64,000 nt of DNA from the NCBI GenBank assembly GCA_017474455.1, contig JAFVHP010000036.1:1-64000 (forward strand), read 5' to 3'. This stretch comes from Lachnospiraceae bacterium (GTDB lineage: Bacteria; Bacillota; Clostridia; Lachnospirales; Lachnospiraceae). Position numbers and translations under genes: made by a program. Shown piece by piece: positions 1-7,336 of the stretch. A model generated the notes under the pieces. That model was not told the DNA's origin and searched no databases. It worked only from the letters and a program-made list of their open reading frames with translations. Numbering within the stretch: position 1 is the first letter of the stretch; every line of letters begins with the position of its first letter.

Positions 1-233
1 ATATTGCCTATGGCCGGCGACGCGTCGACGGACATCCTAGGCTTTTTAACGCCGAAATACTTCAGCACGAACCGGGTCTCCTGGTTGATGTGCCCGGCTC
101 TCCTCGCCTCATGTGGCGTATCGCTGATCTGGTTCTTCAGATACGCGTACGCTATGGCTGAGCATATGGAATCCGTATCGGGATTTTTGTGACCGATCAC
201 GCGGACGACCCGCGGTCTCCTGTTCTTGATCAT
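1..233 (-). CDS. ppaC: Manganese-dependent inorganic pyrophosphatase, N-terminal part (runs off window)
   Basis: Only the first 77 codons lie in the window; the gene continues beyond base 1. The reverse-strand reading begins [19 protein letters not shown] and holds the DHH-family start HKNPDTDS, whose His and Asp residues bind the metals of family II pyrophosphatases. It goes on through AYAYLKNQ to [19 protein letters not shown], a stretch I recognise from the CBS-domain-containing subgroup. The enzyme hydrolyses pyrophosphate to phosphate in the cytoplasm; in the CBS subgroup adenine nucleotides tune activity, but the CBS part would lie outside the window. The ATG at 231-233 was chosen because AGAAGAG precedes it at a suitable distance. 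The neighbouring VTC gene points the other way, so 234-383 is a divergent promoter region. Confidence 0.85.
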   Translation of the reverse strand, partial: MIKNRRPRVVRVIGHKNPDTDSICSAIAYAYLKNQISDTPHEARRAGHINQETRFVLKYFGVKKPRMSVDASPAIGN

Positions 234-326
234 ACTGTTTACTCTTCTTTCTTCATATTGCTGAGAGCAGCTCTGGTTTTATTATCGTATCCTTTTTTCC
301 AAATGTCGATGATAATTCCTGCGGCG

Positions 327-346
327 TTAAGTTTCGTTTTAGGTTA
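327..346 (+). promoter_or_regulatory. Direct-repeat operator candidate upstream of the VTC gene
   Basis: TTAAGTTTC (327-335) and TTTAGGTTA (338-346) are spaced 11 bases start to start. A cleaner pair with the same spacing, TTTAGGTTC twice at 2249-2268, precedes the DUF4956 gene. Direct repeats one helical turn apart are typical of OmpR-family response-regulator sites; assignment to such a regulator is inference. Confidence 0.4.
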
Positions 347-383
347 AGGCAGTATGATCAGAAGCAGTAAAAGGAGGCGCCGC

Positions 384-1157
384 ATGGCACAGTATAATGA
401 CGTTTTCAAAAGAAAAGAGATCAAATTCCTGCTGGATAACGAGCAGTACACCGCTCTGTATGAGAAGCTCTTACAGATCGCGGCCGTGGACGGTTACGGA
501 CTGACGGACATAAACAACATATACTTTGACACAGATGATTTCTCCCTGATCCGGACGTCGCTGGACAAACCGGCCTATAAGGAAAAGCTGCGGCTGCGCA
601 GCTACGGCACGCCAGGCGAGGATACGGACGTCTTCATCGAGATCAAGAAGAAGTATGACGGCATCGTATACAAAAGAAGGATAGCCGTTCCCTACCGGCA
701 GGCTGTCCGATATCTCTATGACAGCGAACCGCTCCCGGAAAATTATCGCTCGCAGATCTTAAGGGAGATCGATTACCTGAGAGCCTGTTACGGTGCTCTG
801 GAGCCGGCCATGCGCATTTCTTACAAAAGGATCGCCATGGCGGGCCTTCAGGATCCGGGCCTCCGGATCACCTTTGATTCCGATATTGTCTGGAGCACGG
901 ATTCCCTTTTGCTGACGGACAGCCCTGCCGTCCGCCGGATCCTTGAACCGGGACAGCGGCTTATGGAACTGAAGATAGCCCGTGCTTATCCTTTGGAAAT
1001 AGCCAGGATGCTCAGCGAACTTGAGATCCGCCCCGTATCCTTTTCCAAGTACGGAAGGGGATATCTGCAGCTTGCATCAGAGAACGGCCGTTATATCAGT
1101 CACTATTCCTATGCGGACAGTGTACCCGCGGCGCAGAAAAAGGTCCGGTATGCATAA
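384..1157 (+). CDS. VTC-domain (polyphosphate polymerase-like) protein
   Basis: Predicted 257-residue cytoplasmic protein of the VTC domain family, relatives of the catalytic tunnel of yeast Vtc4, which makes polyphosphate from ATP. The typical series of charged tunnel strands is visible: FKRKEIKFLL near the start, the INNIYFDT strand, KLRLRSYG, VFIEIKKKYDGIVYKRR, ELKIARAYP and the closing FSKYGRGYLQL. Basic and acidic residues alternate as expected for a triphosphate tunnel. The ATG at 384 was preferred over an upstream ATG because AAGGAGG sits at 371-377. Bacterial VTC genes are usually paired with a DUF4956 membrane gene; here that partner is 1.2 kb downstream with an inverted gene between. 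The bacterial family's polymer product is not firmly established, so the activity is inferred. A pyrophosphatase gene lies next door. Confidence 0.85.
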   Translation: MAQYNDVFKRKEIKFLLDNEQYTALYEKLLQIAAVDGYGLTDINNIYFDTDDFSLIRTSLDKPAYKEKLRLRSYGTPGEDTDVFIEIKKKYDGIVYKRRIAVPYRQAVRYLYDSEPLPENYRSQILREIDYLRACYGALEPAMRISYKRIAMAGLQDPGLRITFDSDIVWSTDSLLLTDSPAVRRILEPGQRLMELKIARAYPLEIARMLSELEIRPVSFSKYGRGYLQLASENGRYISHYSYADSVPAAQKKVRYA

Positions 1158-1175
1158 TCTCCGCATACCGGACCT
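1136..1175 (-). terminator. Intrinsic terminator of the isomerase-like gene
   Basis: A perfect 13-base inverted repeat (1141-1153 with 1163-1175) reads AGGTCCGGTATGC and its complement. On the minus strand the stem is followed by TTTTT (from 1140 downward), so it ends transcription of the gene at 1214-2158. The stop codon of the VTC gene (1155-1157) lies in its loop, so the same hairpin may serve both convergent genes. Confidence 0.7.
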
Positions 1176-1213
1176 GTACTGATCAGACGGACCTGAACTT
1201 TACGGCAGCGGAT

Positions 1214-2158
1214 TTATGACCATTCGATGCCTGTAAGCTTCTTAAATCCTTCCATACTCTTTTTGATACCGTCGATCTGGCTGGGCAGCCTTGTGTAGTC
1301 CTGCTCCAGAATGATGTATTCCGCTTCGGAATACTCGTTTGCCGCGTCGATGATATCCTGGATGTGCATGATGCCGAAACCGATCTCCGTGAAGGAGGAA
1401 TTGCGGATGCGCATCTGCTCCCTGCGTTCGTCGGTCATATTCTGCATCGCGCGGAGATTCCCGTTCTCATCGTACATTGTCTCGCCGTTGGTGCCGACGG
1501 ATTCGCCTTCCTTCATCTCCCATTCTTCGGGAGTAAGTCCGTTTAAGTTGATCGGCTGGAGGCTGTCCCATGCGAAGTCTTTCTGATGGATAAGGCGGAT
1601 CCGCTTCCCGTATTTCTTAATGACTTCGACCGGGTCAAGGCCTGCGCGCATCGTCCAGAAAGTATCAAGTTCCAGGGAGACATAAGCCGGATCGGTATTC
1701 TCCACGATATAATCTTCGATCGCCTTTCCGTTAATGGTCCTGAACTCCTGGTTGTGATTGTGATAAAGCATATGCATGCCTTCGTCAGCCAGGATCCTGC
1801 CCCATTTATTCCAGTCTTCCAGCTGGCTCATCAGATCATCGTAGGTCGAAAACCGGCTGTTGGGATTGACGATATTCGTGTTGCCGAGAACGCGGTTATA
1901 TGCCGCCACTTCCTTAAGGTTCGCCCATTCAATCGGGAAAACATGGGCGGAAACGACCTGTGCGCCGAATTCGTCAAATGACTTCTTCAGATCTTCTGCC
2001 GGAACGCCGAAGCCGCAGCCGTTGTCCTTCTGCGCATTGTGATTGCAGGTCTCGATATACTTGTAGCCGCACTCGCCGACTTTCCTGACGGTCGCATACG
2101 GATCCTTTGCCATCTCTTCACGTACGGAATACAGTATCAGTCCAACTTTTAATGCCAT
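1214..2158 (-). CDS. Sugar phosphate isomerase/epimerase-like TIM-barrel protein
   Basis: Predicted 314-residue cytoplasmic protein of the xylose-isomerase-like TIM-barrel superfamily (AP endonuclease family 2; IolE and many sugar epimerases). Seen: the N-terminal strand VGLILYSVREE, the metal-site region YHNHNQEF, the SLELDTFWTMRAG strand with Glu and Asp ligands, RIRLIHQKD, and a late YIILEQDYT strand carrying the last acidic ligand. These match divalent-metal ligands of the family; the substrate cannot be read from sequence. The start is supported by AAGGAG just upstream of the ATG at 2158. It stands alone on the minus strand between the VTC and DUF4956 genes, which are normally adjacent, so it looks like an insertion into that pair. 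Confidence 0.75.
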   Translation of the reverse strand: MALKVGLILYSVREEMAKDPYATVRKVGECGYKYIETCNHNAQKDNGCGFGVPAEDLKKSFDEFGAQVVSAHVFPIEWANLKEVAAYNRVLGNTNIVNPNSRFSTYDDLMSQLEDWNKWGRILADEGMHMLYHNHNQEFRTINGKAIEDYIVENTDPAYVSLELDTFWTMRAGLDPVEVIKKYGKRIRLIHQKDFAWDSLQPINLNGLTPEEWEMKEGESVGTNGETMYDENGNLRAMQNMTDERREQMRIRNSSFTEIGFGIMHIQDIIDAANEYSEAEYIILEQDYTRLPSQIDGIKKSMEGFKKLTGIEWS

Positions 2159-2208
2159 ATCATACTCCTTTCAGATAATCCGGAATATTGTTTCTGTAAT
2201 AACAATAA

Positions 2209-2241
2209 ACCCTGTTAGCCTAACAGGGTCAATCCTTTTTT
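2209..2241 (+). terminator. Hairpin followed by T tract in VTC/DUF4956 intergenic region
   Basis: CCTGTTA (2211-2217) pairs with TAACAGG (2221-2227), flanked by further complementary bases, and TTTTTT follows at 2235-2241. It could stop plus-strand read-through from the VTC gene before DUF4956, or be an operator for the minus-strand gene starting at 2158. Confidence 0.4.
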
Positions 2242-2248
2242 CGTATTC

Positions 2249-2268
2249 TTTAGGTTCTTTTTAGGTTC
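2249..2268 (+). promoter_or_regulatory. TTTAGGTTC direct repeat, operator candidate for the DUF4956 gene
   Basis: Two identical 9-base copies, TTTAGGTTC at 2249-2257 and 2260-2268, are spaced 11 bases apart. A diverged pair with the same spacing lies before the VTC gene at 327-346, suggesting common control of the two separated genes. Confidence 0.5.
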
Positions 2269-2353
2269 GCGGATTAGAATCGCAGATGACGATAGAAATG
2301 ATCCGGTCACAGAACAGGCCGGTCGGACCAAAGGGTCCGGAAAGGAGTTAAAA

Positions 2354-3031
2354 ATGTCTTCATTATTCACAACGATACTGCCCGAGGGAACGGTCACAGC
2401 GCCTGCTTTCTTCGTTTCGACCATATGCGCCATACTGACAGGCTGCCTGATCGCGTTTGTCTTCTCGAAAGTAAACCGCTGCTCCAGAAGCTTTGCCATT
2501 ACCCTGTGCCTGATGCCGGCCATCGTCGAACTGATCATCATGCTCGTGAACGGCAACATCGGTGCCGGCGTCGCTGTCGCCGGGGCTTTCGGGCTGGTCA
2601 GGTTCAGGTCAGCGGCCGGCAGCGGCGAAGAGATCACCGCCGTTTTCCTGGCCATGGCTGCCGGTCTTGCCTGCGGCATGGGCTACGTGCTGATCGCGGT
2701 GCTTTTTGTACTTATCATGGCTGTCCTTGATATCATACTCAATGCCGCAGCCGGGCTGGGCGTACTGACAGACCGTACACTAAAGATAACTGTCCCCGAA
2801 TCCCTGCATTTCGAAGGTGAATTTGACAGCATACTGAACACATATACCGACAGCAGCGAACTGCTCCAGGTAAGGACGGCGGAAATGGGCAGCGTATATA
2901 AACTTTCTTATCGGATCAGGATGAAAGCCGGCGCGTCCGTGCAGAAAATGATGGACAGTATCCGCGAAAGGAACGGCAATCTTGAAGTCTCCTGCCAGGC
3001 CCTGACCGGACTGAAGGCAGAGGAACTGTAA
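2354..3031 (+). CDS. DUF4956 membrane protein (VTC-associated)
   Basis: Predicted 225-residue integral membrane protein matching the DUF4956 family. About four membrane segments fill residues 10-140 (TVTAPAFFVSTICAILTGC, ITLCLMPAIVELIIML, AGVAVAGAFGLVRFRSA, FLAMAAGLACGMGYVLIAV), followed by a soluble C-terminal domain of about 85 residues (LKITVPESLHFEG onward). The GLVRFRSAAGSGEEI segment is the conserved family signature. AAGGAG precedes the ATG. DUF4956 proteins are typically encoded beside VTC-domain proteins and are thought to be their membrane partner, possibly for polymer transport; no function is proven. The shared direct repeat upstream supports co-regulation with the gene at 384-1157. 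Confidence 0.85.
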   Translation: MSSLFTTILPEGTVTAPAFFVSTICAILTGCLIAFVFSKVNRCSRSFAITLCLMPAIVELIIMLVNGNIGAGVAVAGAFGLVRFRSAAGSGEEITAVFLAMAAGLACGMGYVLIAVLFVLIMAVLDIILNAAAGLGVLTDRTLKITVPESLHFEGEFDSILNTYTDSSELLQVRTAEMGSVYKLSYRIRMKAGASVQKMMDSIRERNGNLEVSCQALTGLKAEEL

Positions 3032-3076
3032 GGGTTCCGGGCTCTCCTGAAACCTGCCCTGCACATGATGAATCAA

Positions 3077-3105
3077 TTGTCCGGGATACGCCCAAATGCT
3101 ATAAT
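3077..3105 (+). promoter_or_regulatory. Sigma-70-type promoter of the acidic coiled-coil gene
   Basis: TTGTCC (3077-3082) and a consensus TATAAT (3100-3105) are separated by 17 bases, upstream of the gene at 3211. Confidence 0.7.
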
Positions 3106-3210
3106 TTTTGTATGAGGCAATAATCCTGCTGACCTGATGAGAACAGCTGCAGGTAAGGCTGCCATACGTTGGCCGTCTGTGTAGATTACTAGTAAAGGAG
3201 AGCATGTGGT

Positions 3211-4266
3211 ATGGGTAAAAAGTCCAAAGCATTTGATCCTTCCGGACCCGCTCCCGAAGAAGTGATTGCCGCTGCCGAGACCGCGGCGGAAGATATTCCG
3301 GAAGTAATTGCCGATACTGTGGCTGAAGCTGCAGAAGACGCTGCCGGTACGGTCAGTGAAGTACTGGATGAAGCTGTAGAAAACATTGAAGAAGCCGCTG
3401 CGGAAACTGTGGATGAAGCAGCTGCCGGATTTGAACTGATCGAAGACACTGCGGACGAAGCAGCCGAAGAGGCTGCCGGCATCATAGAAGACGCGGCCAA
3501 AGACGCCGAAGAGGTCCTTGAAGACGTCACGGGGGATCCCGCGGAAGATGCTGATGAAGATCCTGAGGAAGACGCAGCTGAAGATGCCGCCGGCTCGGCA
3601 CTTGCCGCCGCTGCGGAAGCGGAGCTGGCCGGTGAAGAGAAAAAACCTCTCAGTGACACCGCGAAATGGCTGATCGGGCTCGCTGTCCTCTGCGCGCTGT
3701 TCCTGATCATAATTGCCGCCGTCAAAATTGCCGATAACGGCAGGCTCAGCCGTGCGAACGGGACCGTGATCGACCTTGAGAATGCCGTAAGACAGCTCCA
3801 GACGGAATATAACACTGCGCAGTCTGAACTGGAGGCATCCCGGAACGAACTGGACGCAGTGACAGGCGAACTTGCCGCCGCCAGGGACGATATCTCCGCC
3901 CTGCAGACTGACCTGGAAAACATCGGGGCCGAGCTGACCGCGGCCAAAGCCGAACTGTTCGACACGAAAGAAGCCCTGGCCACCGCGGGTGAAGTCAACG
4001 AAAAACTCCAGCTGACAGTCAATGAACTCACTGCCGCTGCCGAAGAGATCCAGGCTTCCCTGAACGCAGTTAAGGAAAAAGTAGCGGAAGAAGCTGCCCA
4101 GTCGGAAGAGAAAGGCTTTACGGAGAACAGGGATTTCTGGTCCGAAAAGCAGCAGGAAGCGGATGAATCCGTCGACCGCCTGAACAGCCTGCTCGAGGAT
4201 ATAGAAGGCTTTGCCGCCGATGAGGAGGAAACTGTCGTGGAACCTGCCGAGGAACCCGGGGAATAA
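3211..4266 (+). CDS. Acidic Ala/Glu-rich single-pass membrane protein with C-terminal coiled coil
   Basis: No family recognised. The 351-residue product has three parts. Residues 1-148 are strongly acidic and Ala-rich, with irregular repeats of the EAAEDAAGT/DEAAEEAAG kind. Residues about 152-175 (WLIGLAVLCALFLIIIAAV) form a single membrane segment. Residues about 180-330 are a heptad-like coiled coil (LENAVRQLQTEYNTAQSELE and following). There is no signal peptide, so the acidic part is probably cytoplasmic and the coiled coil outside, though the reverse is possible. AAAGGAG precedes the ATG. It has its own promoter and terminator, so it is a monocistron. The UbiB-like protein at 57230-59227 has a similar Ala/Glu-rich amphipathic start. 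It could be a scaffold or envelope-spacing protein; this is a guess from shape only. Confidence 0.7.
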   Translation: MGKKSKAFDPSGPAPEEVIAAAETAAEDIPEVIADTVAEAAEDAAGTVSEVLDEAVENIEEAAAETVDEAAAGFELIEDTADEAAEEAAGIIEDAAKDAEEVLEDVTGDPAEDADEDPEEDAAEDAAGSALAAAAEAELAGEEKKPLSDTAKWLIGLAVLCALFLIIIAAVKIADNGRLSRANGTVIDLENAVRQLQTEYNTAQSELEASRNELDAVTGELAAARDDISALQTDLENIGAELTAAKAELFDTKEALATAGEVNEKLQLTVNELTAAAEEIQASLNAVKEKVAEEAAQSEEKGFTENRDFWSEKQQEADESVDRLNSLLEDIEGFAADEEETVVEPAEEPGE

Positions 4267-4314
4267 CATTCCCACACACAGTTTCCAGCACTGAAAACCA
4301 AACAGATCTTTTCG

Positions 4315-4354
4315 CTGTGCGGATACGGATCACCGTTATCCGCACAGTTTTTTT
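4315..4354 (+). terminator. Intrinsic terminator after the acidic coiled-coil gene
   Basis: CTGTGCGGAT (4315-4324) pairs with ATCCGCACAG (4338-4347), followed by seven T (4348-4354). Confidence 0.85.
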
Positions 4355-4417
4355 ACGCCCGCGGATACAGGTCGTAAAAGGAAAGCTCCCGTAAATGGCG
4401 CCGTCTGTCCGCGGCTG

Positions 4418-4426
4418 TGATATAAT
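4418..4426 (+). promoter_or_regulatory. Extended -10 promoter of the MATE gene
   Basis: TGATATAAT (4418-4426) is an extended -10 element; no convincing -35 is seen. It lies 32 bases before the chosen ATG at 4458, which argues against an upstream in-frame ATG at 4395 that would precede the transcript start. Confidence 0.55.
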
Positions 4427-4457
4427 GGCACCGTCGGACTCAGAAAGGATAATATCC

Positions 4458-5879
4458 ATGGCAGAAACAGCCTCATCGAAAACTTCTCCGGACAGCACCG
4501 ACAAAGGAAAGAAAAATATCGATATGACGACAGGCAGTCCTGTACGGCTGATCCTGCAGTTCATGCTGCCCCTCTTTTTGGGCAATCTTTTCCAGCAGTT
4601 TTACAGTACCGCGGACTCTATGATCGTCTCCCGCGGCCTTGGCGTCGCCGCCTTTGCAGGTGTCAGCGCCACGATGATGTTCAACGGCCTGATCCTTGGC
4701 TTCAACAACGGGATGACGAACGGCCTGGCCATCGCAGTCGCTCAGAAATACGGTGCCAAAGACTATGAGGGCATCCGGAAACAGTATGCGCACAATCTCC
4801 TGCTCTCCGTGATCTGTGCCGTCATCTTAAGCGCCATAGGGCTCCTCTTCGGCGGGGCCGCGCTGCGGCTCCTGCATACACCGGCCGATATATTCGACTA
4901 TGCCCTGCAGTACCAGCAGATCATCTTTCTCGGCATCCTGTGCTCCATGTTCTACAACTTCCTGGCGAACACGCTCCGTGCACTGGGCGACAGCCGGTCG
5001 CCGTTCATTTATCTTCTGATCGCTTCGGGGCTCAATATCGTCATGGATCTTGTATTCGTATTTCTGACGCCCCTGGGTGTCCGCGGCGCGGCACTGGCTA
5101 CCGTGCTCGCGCAGGGGATCTCGGCACTGCTGTGTCACAGGCGTATCCTGAAAAAAATGCCTTTCCTTTCACTGAAGGGATTCCGCTTCGAACCGGACAG
5201 GGAGATGATCCGGCAGAGCCTCGGCCTCGGCCTGCCGATCGGCTTTCAGTCGAGCCTGATCAGTCTGGGCGGCGTAGCGATCCAGTTCGCCATCAACAAT
5301 ATGGGTACCGCGTCCATAGCCGCCTACGCGGCCGCCGGCAAGCTTGAATTCTTCGCGATCGGCCCTATCTCCGCCGTCAGCATGGCAGTAGCGACCTATA
5401 CAGGTCAGAACTTCGGCGCGAAAAAATACCGCCGCATCCTGCAGGGCCTGAACCAGACGCTCGTCCTGTCGCTTTGCCTTTCGGCCGCCCTGGGCGCGGT
5501 CATGTGGTTCGTCGGGAAATACCTGGTCATGCTCGTGATCGGCAGCGGCGCCAGCGCGGAGATACTGGAAAAATCCCAGCTCTTCATGCGGGTCCACGGC
5601 GTTCTCTATCCGATCCTGTCCATCCTTCTTCTGTACAGGCTGGCCCTGCAGGGAATGGGCCATACGATGGTCCCGACGATCGCAGGTTTTATGGAACTGG
5701 GCGCAAGGATCCTGTCCGCCTTTGTCATCATCCCCCGCCTGGAATTCATCGGCGCTTCCATAGAATCACCGCTTTCCTGGATCCTGGCTTCCATCCCGGT
5801 CCTGACCATGTGGTTCATCGTCCGGAAGGACCTGGTGCAAAAAGCCGCGGAAGAAGCCATACGACCAGAAGAACTGTAA
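4458..5879 (+). CDS. MATE family efflux transporter (first of three)
   Basis: Predicted 473-residue inner-membrane antiporter of the MATE family, which exports cationic drugs or metabolites using Na+ or H+. Family features are visible: MTTGSPVRLILQFMLPLFLGNLFQQFYSTADSMIV at residues 24-58, a GLILGFNNGMTNGLAIAVAQKYGA segment, an internal repeat beginning IRQSLGLGLPIGFQSSL, and SMAVATYTGQNFGAKK. About 12 membrane helices are expected, in two six-helix halves. The start at 4458 follows GAAAGGAT at a normal distance. It stands alone between a terminator and the convergent sulfatase maturase gene. The substrate cannot be predicted. Confidence 0.88.
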   Translation: MAETASSKTSPDSTDKGKKNIDMTTGSPVRLILQFMLPLFLGNLFQQFYSTADSMIVSRGLGVAAFAGVSATMMFNGLILGFNNGMTNGLAIAVAQKYGAKDYEGIRKQYAHNLLLSVICAVILSAIGLLFGGAALRLLHTPADIFDYALQYQQIIFLGILCSMFYNFLANTLRALGDSRSPFIYLLIASGLNIVMDLVFVFLTPLGVRGAALATVLAQGISALLCHRRILKKMPFLSLKGFRFEPDREMIRQSLGLGLPIGFQSSLISLGGVAIQFAINNMGTASIAAYAAAGKLEFFAIGPISAVSMAVATYTGQNFGAKKYRRILQGLNQTLVLSLCLSAALGAVMWFVGKYLVMLVIGSGASAEILEKSQLFMRVHGVLYPILSILLLYRLALQGMGHTMVPTIAGFMELGARILSAFVIIPRLEFIGASIESPLSWILASIPVLTMWFIVRKDLVQKAAEEAIRPEEL

Positions 5880-5932
5880 AGAAAAGCTGCCCTTACGGCG
5901 GCTCTGCCTTAAATCTCTGCCGGGCGGCAGCT
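5879..5932 (-). terminator. Terminator of the sulfatase maturase gene
   Basis: On the minus strand, AGCTGCC (5932-5926) pairs with GGCAGCT (5891-5885), followed by TTTTC (5884 downward). The loop is long and contains further GC-rich pairing. Confidence 0.5.
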
Positions 5933-7074
5933 CATCTTCCCCGCGCCATCTCAAAAAGCCGTTCCCCGCAGGCTTCGAAAAACATTTTATAGCTCTCGCA
6001 GAAGTAATTCAGTCCTTCCTCACATGCGGGTCCTGCGGCTTCTTTGGCAGAGTTTACGTCAAATGCCGTATACCGGCATCGCCGGCAGCCTCCGCGGCAG
6101 AGTTCATACCATTCACAGTTGCGGCACATCTCCGGCTTATCCTTAGAAGCCTGCACAAAGCCTATCTGCCTGCGGGCTTCGTCGATCGCCGGGAGCAGAT
6201 CATCATTGAAGTTTCCCAGCCTGTATTCATCCAGCACATAGAAATCGCAGGGATATACGCTCCCGTTCGCTTCCACGACATACTGTATCCCGCAGGTCCC
6301 GATCTGATCGCATGCTTCCGGGGGAAAACCGCGCAGCATCATAAGGTAATTATCGAACTGACGGATATACGGTGCGTTCCGGCGCCGATAATCCGCATAC
6401 CACAGTTCGAACAGATCGATCAGGAAGCGGCCGTACAGCTGCGGCGTCAGCGAATATTCCTTCTGTCCGCGGGGCTCATTTAAGGGATCCAGGCAGGCGA
6501 TGAACTGCATATAGTTCCAGCCGCGTGCCATGTAATCCGCGTAGATCTGCCGGATGTTCTCCGCCGTTTTCCTGTGTACGACGGTGAGGATGTTATAATC
6601 AACGCCATATCTGTCAAAGAGTTCCGCAGTACGCATGATATGCGCATAGCTGTCTCCGCCGTCATTGCCATGCCGGTAAGCGTTGTGGATCGCTGCAGTC
6701 CCGTCGACTGAAACGCCTACCAGAAAACCTTTCTCCTTCAGGAAAGCGGCCCAGGCCTCATCAATGGCGTACCCGTTGGTCTGCAGCGCATAGGATACAC
6801 TGACATTATTCCGGTTGTATTTCTCCACATACCCCGTCATTTCCCGGAAGAAGTCCAGCCCGCAGAGCGTCGGCTCGCCGCCCTGGAAAGCGATGGAATA
6901 ACTTCCTTCCGCCCGCATCAGTGTGCGCTTTATCACATTCTTCAGAGTAGGAAGGGACATCATTCCGTATGAGCTTTGCCCCCGCTTGCGGATTTCATCG
7001 CAGTAGAAGCAGTAATCGCAATGCATATTACAGTTTCCGGATGCAGGTTTTATGAGTACACTGATGGCCGGCAT
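5932..7074 (-). CDS. Anaerobic sulfatase-maturating radical SAM/SPASM enzyme
   Basis: Predicted 380-residue cytoplasmic enzyme that oxidises the active-site Cys or Ser of a sulfatase to formylglycine without oxygen, using S-adenosylmethionine and iron-sulfur clusters. The radical SAM motif CNMHCDYC (Cys15, Cys19, Cys22) follows SVLIKPASGN. FQGGEPTLCG is the SAM-binding GGEP motif. C-terminal SPASM cysteines appear in CGIQYVVEANGSVYPCDFY and CRNCEWYELCRGGCRRC, which bind two auxiliary clusters. Length fits the anSME family. The substrate is very likely the Cys-type sulfatase at 8480-9976, encoded 1.4 kb away across a LacI-type regulator. The SPASM family is broad, but the neighbouring sulfatase makes this assignment firm. 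Confidence 0.9.
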   Translation of the reverse strand: MPAISVLIKPASGNCNMHCDYCFYCDEIRKRGQSSYGMMSLPTLKNVIKRTLMRAEGSYSIAFQGGEPTLCGLDFFREMTGYVEKYNRNNVSVSYALQTNGYAIDEAWAAFLKEKGFLVGVSVDGTAAIHNAYRHGNDGGDSYAHIMRTAELFDRYGVDYNILTVVHRKTAENIRQIYADYMARGWNYMQFIACLDPLNEPRGQKEYSLTPQLYGRFLIDLFELWYADYRRRNAPYIRQFDNYLMMLRGFPPEACDQIGTCGIQYVVEANGSVYPCDFYVLDEYRLGNFNDDLLPAIDEARRQIGFVQASKDKPEMCRNCEWYELCRGGCRRCRYTAFDVNSAKEAAGPACEEGLNYFCESYKMFFEACGERLFEMARGR

Positions 7075-7243
7075 AATATCCTCCTTCCTGTCTCTTGCTG
7101 CGTAAAGCTGACTGTTACTTCGTTTTTACTGCATTTCACTGTCCCCGTCAAATCAAAGACATTGTAAATAATCCACAAATATGCATCCCCGATTTGTTTA
7201 TTATTGCGGATTGTCATTCATGACGTAGTGAAGTAAAATCTTT

Positions 7244-7261
7244 AATGTAAACGTTTACATT
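7244..7261. promoter_or_regulatory. LacI/CcpA-type operator upstream of the LacI-family gene
   Basis: AATGTAAACGTTTACATT is a perfect 18-base palindrome in the divergent region between the maturase (start 7074) and the regulator (start 7337). It fits LacI-family operators with a central CG and also the cre consensus TGWAANCGNTNWCA, so either the local regulator or CcpA may bind. A near copy precedes the sulfatase at 8392-8409. Confidence 0.75.
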
Positions 7262-7336
7262 TTCAGAAGAGTATTACCTCTGGATAATGTAAATAACACA
7301 TGAAAGTGATTCCGGCAAAGGAAACGGTCAGGGCAG

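Noticed and set aside
4-192. Plus-strand 62-codon reading frame at the window start
   Set aside because: The opposite strand clearly encodes a DHH pyrophosphatase N-terminus; the plus frame is its shadow.
3073-4301. Long minus-strand frames (370-400 codons) opposite the acidic coiled-coil gene
   Set aside because: They are Ser/Ala- or Phe/Gly-rich mirror frames of GC-rich repeats; the plus gene has promoter, ribosome-binding site and terminator.
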